The position numbers were made by a program, and so were the translations under genes. Of a DNA stretch of 21,287 nucleotides, positions 6,977-12,360 are shown in pieces. Under the pieces are notes generated by a model that had not been told where the DNA came from, did not search any database, and worked only from the letters and a program-made list of their open reading frames with translations. The stretch spans positions 1 through 21,287 of the forward strand of contig JAJWOJ010000006.1 of assembly GCA_021635425.1 (NCBI GenBank), given 5' to 3'. Numbering within the stretch: the stretch's first letter is position 1; every line of letters starts with the position of its first letter. The stretch comes from Clostridiales bacterium. Lineage in GTDB: Bacteria > Bacillota > Clostridia > Christensenellales > Borkfalkiaceae.

Positions 6977-8362
6977 TTATCTTATGCAAAGACTTTCAAC
7001 CATAACGCATCTTCTCGATTTGGTGAAAGTATGTGCCGCGGTCAAGCCTTCGCCCGTGCGGCTCGCGATAGTGAAGGTACAATATCCTTCGCCTCCGAAA
7101 CCGAGCGCCGCGTAAGACGGACCGTTTTTAACGAGAATCGCCGTATCGATTTCTTTCGCGTATTTCGTGATACGATCGACGTTTTTGGAATGTATATGCG
7201 CGGAATGTCTGTTTCCGTGTTCGAGCCATACCGCTTTTTCGACGGCGTCGTCGAAATCCTTGGCTCTTACCACTCCGAGAATGGGCATCATGAGTTCGGT
7301 TGCGATGAGCGGATGCTCTTTTTCGCCCTCGAAGGTGATGCAACGGATATTATCGGGAACGTCCACTCCCACCATTTTGAGAAGGGCTTTCGCGCTTCTT
7401 CCCACACATTTTCTGTTAAGACCCTTAGGCGTTAAAACGGTTGCGATGAGTTTATCCTGAACTTCTTTGGAAGCGAGATAGCACCCTTGTTCTTCAACCA
7501 TATAACGCATAAGTTCGTCGCAAATGCTGTCAACGGCAACGATTTCTTTTTCCGCGATGCAGGGAAGGTTGTTGTCGAACGTACAGCCGTTGACTATATC
7601 TTCCGCCGCTTTTCTTATATCCGCGGTTTCGTCTACAAGTGCGGGGGGATTGCCCGCGCCTGCGCCTATACCTCTCTTACCCGAGGAAAGAACAGCCGTA
7701 ACCACGCCCGGGCCGCCCGTTGCTACAAGGAGCTGAATGTCCTTGTGGTGCATCATGATATTGCTCGATTCGAGCGTGGGGTGGTGAAGCGAACAACAGA
7801 TGTTCGCGGGTCCGCCCGCCTCTACACTCGCCTTGTTGATCATGTTGACCGCATAGTTTGAGGTTTTGATTGCCGCGGGATGGGGGTTGAACACGACGGT
7901 GTTGCCCGCCGCGAACATTCCGATCGTGTTGCAGATGATCGTTTCGCTGGGGTTGGTGCAGGGCGTTATCGCGCCGATTACGCCGAACGGACCCATTTCG
8001 ATAAGGGTAAGCCCTTTATCTCCCGACCATGCCGTGGTTTTGATGTCTTCCGTCCCGGGGGTCATTTCCGCGGTGAGTTTGTGTTTTAAAATTTTATGTC
8101 CGACGTTGCCCATGCCCGTTTCTTCAACGCCCATGCGAGCGAGAATTTCGGCATTTTCAATCGTCTTTTTTCTGATGTTGGCGATGACTTTTTCTCTCGC
8201 GTCGAGAGGCATTGCTCTTACGATTTTCTGAGCTTCCTTAGCCGCGGCTATAGCCTCGTTCATATCGTCAAAAATACCGAGCGACGCTTCGGGTTCGGCA
8301 AGCTGAAGTTTTGCGATTACTTCTTTTACGATTGCCGAAACTTCGTTATCGGTTATATTCAT
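6977..8362 (-). CDS. pduP: CoA-acylating aldehyde dehydrogenase, PduP/EutE family
   Basis: 461 residues, the usual length. The N-terminal 20 residues (DNEVSAIVKEVIAKLQL) are an encapsulation helix and a linker follows. The ALDH fold shows the catalytic cysteine Cys268 in NNLPCIAEKE, the cofactor-site region GPFGVIGAITPCTNPSET (124-141) and GAGAGNPP (233-240). It oxidises an aldehyde with NAD and CoA to acyl-CoA, feeding PduL. It lies 19 bases upstream of the alcohol dehydrogenase gene, so the oxidising and reducing branches are made together. The ribosome binding site is AAAGGA about 9 bases before the ATG. Confidence 0.95.
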   Translation of the reverse strand: MNITDNEVSAIVKEVIAKLQLAEPEASLGIFDDMNEAIAAAKEAQKIVRAMPLDAREKVIANIRKKTIENAEILARMGVEETGMGNVGHKILKHKLTAEMTPGTEDIKTTAWSGDKGLTLIEMGPFGVIGAITPCTNPSETIICNTIGMFAAGNTVVFNPHPAAIKTSNYAVNMINKASVEAGGPANICCSLHHPTLESSNIMMHHKDIQLLVATGGPGVVTAVLSSGKRGIGAGAGNPPALVDETADIRKAAEDIVNGCTFDNNLPCIAEKEIVAVDSICDELMRYMVEEQGCYLASKEVQDKLIATVLTPKGLNRKCVGRSAKALLKMVGVDVPDNIRCITFEGEKEHPLIATELMMPILGVVRAKDFDDAVEKAVWLEHGNRHSAHIHSKNVDRITKYAKEIDTAILVKNGPSYAALGFGGEGYCTFTIASRTGEGLTAAHTFTKSRRCVMVESLCIR

Positions 8363-8459
8363 TGTTTATCGTCCTTTCTTCCGCGGGCGTATTTTCGTTT
8401 ATAAATATCACGTATATATCGTCTATAAATATCGCGCGCCGCGAAAGCAGTGGTTTATT

Positions 8460-9275
8460 TTATTTGTTGAGACCAAGCTGTTCGATAACTTTCTTGGTGA
8501 TTTCCGCGATAGTCGCTTCGTCTGCCGATCCGCTCTGGCATCCGCCGTCTACGCCGCACGATTCGCAGTTGTGGCAGCTGAACTCGCCCTTTTTGTTGTT
8601 GAGGCAGATGTTAGCGGGGTGTTTGCCCTTAAGACCGAACTGACGACGAATCTCGTAAAGACGAGCAACCTGCTCTTTGGAAAGTTCCTTGGGTCCGCCA
8701 AGAAGTCTCGAATTGAAGAGAAGTTTTGCGTAGAACTCAACCGATTCCATCTTGTGATAAGCGTTTAAAAGGCTGTCGGAATAAGTGAGCGCGCCGTGAT
8801 TTGCGAGAAGAACCGCGTCGAAATACTGAAGGTATTTGGAAACGGCGTCGGGAATTTCTTCGGTGGAAGGAGTGCCGTATTCCGCGATGGGAACGCATCC
8901 TAAAGCGATAACCGCTTCGGGCATGATCGGCTGAGTTAAAGGAATACCCGCGATAGCGAACGACGTTGCGTAAATCGGGTGAGCGTGAACAACCGATTTA
9001 ACGTCCGGTCTTTCCTTATATACTCTCATGTGCATCTTGATTTCGGACGAGGGTTTGAATCCTTCGTTTGCCTGGATAACCTTTCCGTTTTCGTCCACTT
9101 TGCAGATGAACTCGGGAGTCATGAAGCCCTTCGAAACGCCCGTGGGGGTGCAAAGGAACTCATGATCGTTGAGCTTGACGGAAATGTTTCCGTCGTTTGC
9201 GGCAACCATCCCTTGATTGTAGATTCTCTTGCCGATGTCGCAAATTTGTTTCTTGATTTCAAATTCGTTTACCAT
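8460..9275 (-). CDS. Class II aldolase (fuculose/rhamnulose-phosphate type) with Cys-rich linker and C-terminal encapsulation peptide
   Basis: 271 residues from the ATG at 9275, chosen because AAGGAG lies 6 bases before it; an ATG 19 codons upstream lacks a site. The zinc site is HAH at 97-99 with His160 in LANHGAL, and Glu78 is in the catalytic-acid position of L-fuculose-phosphate aldolase. The family cleaves ketose-1-phosphates to DHAP and an aldehyde. With this cargo set the aldehyde is probably lactaldehyde, or acetaldehyde if the substrate is 5-deoxyribulose-1-phosphate. After the catalytic domain come cysteines 234, 237, 240 and 246, then an amphipathic helix (ATIAEITKKVIEQLGL) that looks like a C-terminal targeting peptide. 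It is the only carbon-bond-cleaving enzyme in the locus, hence the candidate signature enzyme. Confidence 0.9.
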   Translation of the reverse strand: MVNEFEIKKQICDIGKRIYNQGMVAANDGNISVKLNDHEFLCTPTGVSKGFMTPEFICKVDENGKVIQANEGFKPSSEIKMHMRVYKERPDVKSVVHAHPIYATSFAIAGIPLTQPIMPEAVIALGCVPIAEYGTPSTEEIPDAVSKYLQYFDAVLLANHGALTYSDSLLNAYHKMESVEFYAKLLFNSRLLGGPKELSKEQVARLYEIRRQFGLKGKHPANICLNNKKGEFSCHNCESCGVDGGCQSGSADEATIAEITKKVIEQLGLNK

Positions 9276-9328
9276 ATCTGTCTCCTTGAAGTATTGGTAT
9301 GTATTTTTGATTTTATTTTCCGCTTCCG

Positions 9329-9973
9329 TCACGCCTTCGCGCTCCGTTGCTTTTTGCCTTTGTTTTCGCTCTTCTTTATAACGGAAGAGGCTTTTTGTTT
9401 TTTACCGGCTTTTTCTTTCGTCGGCTTTTCGTCGGTTTTTCCGTCCGCTTTTCCGTCGGTTTTTTCGTCGGATTTTCCGTCCGTTTTTCCGTCGGTTTTT
9501 TCGTCGGATTTTCCGTCCGTTTTTCCGTCGGATTTTTCGTCTTCGTTCCAACCGAGATAATCTATGAGCTTACCTAGCCCCTCGCGCGTTACCGAATCGA
9601 TGAAAAACACCTTTTCGCACCCCGCTATTTCAAGCCACTCTTTCGCTAAGGCGGGATCAGCGCCCGGGTTGTTTATCTGCGTTACTATTCCTATAATCGG
9701 TCTCGTCGCCGTCGCGGTGGACGCGGGCGAATAGAGGGAAAACGGTTCGTTTGCGGCAAGAATGAAACCCACGACGTCCACTTCGTAAGAATACAGCGCG
9801 AGCGCGAAACCGAATTGTTTATCTTCTATATATTCCCCCGGAGGGTCGATTATATACTCGCTGTAATTGACGTACTGCGTTTTGTGATATTCTATATCCT
9901 CGCCGTACAGGGCCTGAGTGAGCGTCGTTTTGCCCGCGCCGCTTCGCCCCATGAACATTATCTTCTTTTTCAT
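9329..9973 (-). CDS. eutP: EutP/PduV-family GTPase-like protein with repetitive tail
   Basis: 214 residues. Residues 1-142 match EutP/PduV: P-loop GRSGAGKTT (9-17), DPPG (43-46) as the G3 motif and VTQINN (97-102) at the G4 position. These small GTPase-like proteins occur in most Pdu/Eut loci; roles in organelle positioning or kinase activity have been proposed. Residues 147-184 are an unusual tail of DGKT/DGKS/DEKT four-residue units, then a lysine-rich end (185-214). Family members normally stop at about 150-160 residues. The ribosome binding site is poor. It is the second gene of the operon, after the PduU-type gene. Confidence 0.88.
   Translation of the reverse strand: MKKKIMFMGRSGAGKTTLTQALYGEDIEYHKTQYVNYSEYIIDPPGEYIEDKQFGFALALYSYEVDVVGFILAANEPFSLYSPASTATATRPIIGIVTQINNPGADPALAKEWLEIAGCEKVFFIDSVTREGLGKLIDYLGWNEDEKSDGKTDGKSDEKTDGKTDGKSDEKTDGKADGKTDEKPTKEKAGKKQKASSVIKKSENKGKKQRSAKA
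9422..9529 (-). repeat. 36-base tandem repeat inside the EutP-like gene
   Basis: About three 36-base units, each built from three 12-base sub-units, encode DGKTDGKSDEKT-type 12-residue repeats. Two neighbouring units are almost base-for-base identical, which points to recent expansion by slippage. All changes seen keep the reading frame. Confidence 0.85.
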
Positions 9974-10040
9974 TTGATCGATTTGTTTAGCCGGCGTTTC
10001 GCGCCTTGGCTTTAAGCCCCGCTTTCACGCCTTTCGCGGG

Positions 10041-10418
10041 TTAAGTTTTAGTCAAATCGCAGACGGTGAATTTAAGCGTGTCTCTCGCGTAGTTCAAAAC
10101 CGCCGTAACCGACTCCGAAACCTCGGAAACGGTCCCCAGAAGAATAAGCGTTCCGCTGAACCTGTCCACAAACCCGATTTCCGCGCCGCTCGCCTTTATC
10201 GCGATATCCGCCGTGACGATTGCCGATTCCGCGGGAGTCATGCAGACGATGCCTATCGCGTTTTTGGAATAATCCACCGCGGGGTTAAGCCCGAGCTTGC
10301 GATACATTATCGGGTCGGGATTAGCGATCACGTGCGCCAAAGTTATCTGTTTGCCGGGAACAAGCTCCTGAACTATTCTGAGTTTGCCGTTGCTTTCGGC
10401 GATATCTTTAAGGTCCAT
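10041..10418 (-). CDS. pduU: Circularly permuted BMC-H shell protein (PduU/EutS)
   Basis: 125 residues. The N-terminal segment RIVQELVPGKQITLAHVIAN (14-33) is the hallmark beta-barrel-forming strand of PduU/EutS, followed by the permuted BMC domain (AIGIVCMTPAESAIVTADIAIKASG and GTLILLGTVSEVSESV). PduU hexamers carry a small barrel that caps the pore, so it is a minor shell part and may bind the GTPase PduV encoded next. It is the first gene after the operon promoter. The start is preceded by GAGG at 10 bases, formed at the junction of an 8-base tandem repeat. Confidence 0.94.
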   Translation of the reverse strand: MDLKDIAESNGKLRIVQELVPGKQITLAHVIANPDPIMYRKLGLNPAVDYSKNAIGIVCMTPAESAIVTADIAIKASGAEIGFVDRFSGTLILLGTVSEVSESVTAVLNYARDTLKFTVCDLTKT

Positions 10419-10421
10419 TGT

Positions 10422-10437
10422 CTCGTTACCTCGTTAC
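10422..10437 (-). repeat. 8-base tandem repeat forming the first ribosome binding site
   Basis: Two exact copies of GTAACGAG on the minus strand. The only GAGG before the pduU-type start is created at their junction. Confidence 0.6.
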
Positions 10438-10470
10438 TTCACTCGGGGCGTCGGAATTTCCCGCGATTCG

Positions 10471-10527
10471 GGGTTTCGCCGTTTTTCGGCAAAGCGGAAA
10501 TTTTTTCCGCAGCGTTTTCCGAAACCC
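10471..10527 (-). promoter_or_regulatory. Structured leader RNA of the microcompartment operon
   Basis: On the minus strand the leader can form a closed three-way junction: outer stem GGGTTTC/GAAACCC (7 pairs), hairpin GCGGAAA-AAA-TTTCCGC (7 pairs) and hairpin GCCG-AAAAA-CGGC (4 pairs) that abuts the outer stem. No T-run follows, so it is not an intrinsic terminator. TTTCGG in the 5' arm can pair instead with CCGAAA of the second hairpin, giving an alternative fold. It resembles no riboswitch class I can name. Confidence 0.5.
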
Positions 10528-10581
10528 ACAAAAAGCCACATTCACGGACGCAAACGCGCCCTCGCACCCGATTACGCCCCT

Positions 10582-10610
10582 ATTATATATCATCTCTCCG
10601 CCGATGTCAA
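10582..10610 (-). promoter_or_regulatory. Consensus sigma-A promoter of the microcompartment operon
   Basis: Minus-strand TTGACA (10610-10605), 17-base spacer, TATAAT (10587-10582), with no mismatch to consensus. Predicted start near 10575 gives a leader of about 155 bases before the pduU-type gene. A promoter this strong probably needs repression when substrate is absent. Confidence 0.88.
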
Positions 10611-10613
10611 CAC

Positions 10614-10709
10614 AAAACAACAAATTTTCATAAAATTTTTTAAAAAAATGTTGTTTTCTGTTGTTTTTGGATAAATTTTCCATTCCGCCCGTTATTTTTG
10701 TTGTGTTTT
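10614..10709. promoter_or_regulatory. Clustered TGTTGT-T boxes between divergent promoters
   Basis: TGTTGTTTT occurs on the minus strand at 10622-10614 and on the plus strand at 10649-10657 and 10659-10667, with a variant TGTTGTGTTTT at 10699-10709. The first and second copies form an inverted repeat; the second and third are 10 bases apart, one helical turn. The set fits an operator for a regulator such as the DeoR-type protein at the other end of the operon (inference). Confidence 0.4.
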
Positions 10710-10729
10710 TGCCCGGAATGTTATATAAT
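10701..10729 (+). promoter_or_regulatory. Promoter of the PHP gene, apparently leaderless
   Basis: TTGTGT (10701-10706), 17-base spacer, TATAAT (10724-10729). Six bases separate the -10 box from the ATG at 10736, so the predicted transcription start is the A of the start codon. No Shine-Dalgarno sequence is present. Confidence 0.75.
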
Positions 10730-10735
10730 TCAAGC

Positions 10736-11467
10736 ATGAAAACTCTCATCGATTTCCACACTCATACGATAGCGAGCGGGCATCACACGACGGATACGCT
10801 CACGACCATTGCGGAAGAAGCCGCAAAACGGGGGCTTAAATACCTCGGCGTAACAGACCACGCGCCGAAAATGCCGGGCGCCGCTTCCGAAAGCTATTTC
10901 ATGAACCTCAAATACTGCGACAAAAAGCTTTACGGCGTGAAAATTTTATACGGCGCGGAACTCAACGTTTTAAACAAAGCGGGCGAAGTCGATCTGCCTG
11001 TTGAAATTTTAAAAACGCTCGATTATTCTATCGCTAGCCTGCATAAGGACGTAATCCGCCCCGCGGGCGAAAAGCTCGACACCGAGGCCGTTTCAAACGC
11101 CATGAAAAACCCGTTCGTGAATATAATCGGGCATCCCGACGACCCCGCCTTTTCGGTAAACTTCGAAACGCTTACCGACGAAGCAAAAAAAACGGGAACA
11201 ATCCTCGAATTCAACGCCGTGGGCGTTTCGCCCGAGGGCTACCGCAAGAAAAACGTCGAGGGGCTTATCGAAATGCTTCTGCTTTGCAAGCGCAAAGGGG
11301 TTTTCGTGAGCCTCGGGAGCGACAGCCACGGAAAAAGCCGCGTCGCGGAATTCGAAAACTGCTATAAGGTGCTTAAAGATATTTCTTTTCCAAAGGAACT
11401 TCTTTTAAACGACAAGCCCGAGCTTTTCTCCGAACTCGTCGCGGCGAAAAAATCGCAAAAAATCTGA
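10736..11467 (+). CDS. PHP-domain phosphoesterase (YcdX/histidinol-phosphatase-like)
   Basis: 243 residues with the PHP metal-site series: His8 and His10 (DFHTHT), Asp41-His42 (TDHAP), Glu75 (GAELN), His103 (SLH), His133 (GHPDD) and Asp196-His198 (GSDSHG). It is expected to be a trinuclear-metal phosphatase or related hydrolase in the cytoplasm; the substrate is unknown. The start at 10736 is fixed by the metal motif beginning only seven residues later; frames open further upstream, but the promoter -10 box lies inside that extension. It is transcribed away from the microcompartment operon from a shared intergenic region and may share its control. A strong terminator follows. Confidence 0.87.
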   Translation: MKTLIDFHTHTIASGHHTTDTLTTIAEEAAKRGLKYLGVTDHAPKMPGAASESYFMNLKYCDKKLYGVKILYGAELNVLNKAGEVDLPVEILKTLDYSIASLHKDVIRPAGEKLDTEAVSNAMKNPFVNIIGHPDDPAFSVNFETLTDEAKKTGTILEFNAVGVSPEGYRKKNVEGLIEMLLLCKRKGVFVSLGSDSHGKSRVAEFENCYKVLKDISFPKELLLNDKPELFSELVAAKKSQKI

Positions 11468-11508
11468 AATTTCAATGAGTTAAAACTTAGAAAATTTTCA
11501 TTGTTTTC

Positions 11509-11535
11509 AAAATCCGTTGTTTCGCAACGGATTTT
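11509..11535 (+). terminator. Intrinsic terminator after the PHP gene
   Basis: Perfect 11-pair stem AAAATCCGTTG/CAACGGATTTT with a 5-base loop TTTCG, then further T-rich sequence. The A-rich 5' arm could also act on the other strand. Confidence 0.88.
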
Positions 11536-11579
11536 TGATTTTTCTGCACAAAACCGCCGTTTTTGTTCAGATTTTTCGC

Positions 11580-11607
11580 TTGACAAAAATCGGCAGTCTG
11601 GTATAAT
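11580..11607 (+). promoter_or_regulatory. Promoter of the small membrane protein gene
   Basis: TTGACA (11580-11585), 16-base spacer, TATAAT (11602-11607). The predicted start near 11614 gives a leader of about 80 bases holding a small hairpin with a T-run (11640-11660). Confidence 0.8.
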
Positions 11608-11694
11608 TTTCGTACAAACTTTCTCGCACTCGTTTAAAAGCGATTTGTCGCGTTTTTTTTGAAAACGGGGACGAGAAAAAAAGCGAGGTATTTT

Positions 11695-12237
11695 ATGAAA
11701 AAGAAACAGGCAACTTCACTCAACAAACTGCTTGCGTTCGCAAGCGCGATTCTTGCGGTCGTAGCGGTCGTCATGATCTTCCTTCCGCAAATCGCCGCCG
11801 TAAATTCGGACACGGTTTACAACGGCATAGCGATAGCGTTCGGAAAAGAACTCGGTTCGGTAAATCTCTGGATTGCGAAAGGTACGGGAAAAATCGATTT
11901 TTCGTTCGTCAACCTTCTTGCTTACATTCTCGTCGTGTTCGGGCTTTTAGTCATCGTTCTTCAGCTCGTCGGCGTCGGCAAAAGCAAACTTCTCACACTC
12001 ATTGCGGCGGCAGCTTTGATCGCGGGCGGAATTATTTTCTTCTTTGCCCTTAACACCACCACGATGACGATTTCCACAAGCTCCATTATCGGCGGAGGCT
12101 CGACAACGAGCAAATTCGCGGAACTCAACAGCGATAATAGCACCGTTTATAAACTCGGTTACGGCGCGATAACGGGCGGAGTTACGGCAATCTGTTCGGG
12201 CGTTTTGGCTCTCGGCAAAGCCGTTTTAAGCAAATAA
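11695..12237 (+). CDS. Small membrane protein of unknown function
   Basis: 180 residues from the ATG at 11695, preferred because GAGGT lies five bases upstream and the sequence before it lacks a ribosome binding site. A short basic start (MKKKQ) precedes four likely membrane segments at about 11-31, 71-93, 98-119 and 155-175. The loop between the first two (about 35-70) and a Ser/Thr/Gly-rich stretch (120-150) are probably extracytoplasmic. I recognise no family or catalytic motif. It stands alone, with its own promoter and a very strong terminator. Confidence 0.75.
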   Translation: MKKKQATSLNKLLAFASAILAVVAVVMIFLPQIAAVNSDTVYNGIAIAFGKELGSVNLWIAKGTGKIDFSFVNLLAYILVVFGLLVIVLQLVGVGKSKLLTLIAAAALIAGGIIFFFALNTTTMTISTSSIIGGGSTTSKFAELNSDNSTVYKLGYGAITGGVTAICSGVLALGKAVLSK

Positions 12238-12264
12238 TTCAGACATAAAACGCAACAATCGTAA

Positions 12265-12308
12265 AGCGCGGCAGGCTCTTAAAACGAAGAGCCTGCCGCG
12301 CTGTTTTT
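12265..12308 (+). terminator. Strong intrinsic terminator after the membrane protein gene
   Basis: Perfect 16-pair stem (12265-12280 with 12287-12302, core GCGCGGCAGGCTCTT) and a 6-base loop, followed by GTTTTT. It lies between convergent genes, the membrane protein and addA. Confidence 0.92.
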
Positions 12309-12332
12309 CTGTAATTTTATGCAATAAATAAG

Positions 12333-12360
12333 CCTATAAGTCGATTATCGGCGGTTTTTA
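12333..12360 (+). repeat. Dispersed 28-base intergenic repeat, copy 2
   Basis: Starts CCTATAAGTCGATTATCG and ends GGTTTTTA; one mismatch to copy 1, which is in the opposite orientation. It abuts the addA stop codon. Confidence 0.65.

Noticed and set aside
9276..9332. Longer aldolase start with 19 extra residues
   Set aside because: No ribosome binding site; the AAGGAG is placed for the ATG at 9275, where the family's conserved region begins.
9422..9529. CRISPR-like array in the EutP-type gene
   Set aside because: The repeats are contiguous without unique spacers, keep the reading frame and encode a regular peptide, so this is a coding tandem repeat.
10661..10735. N-terminal extension of the PHP protein
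   Set aside because: It would place the promoter's -10 box inside the coding sequence, and the PHP fold begins right after the ATG at 10736.
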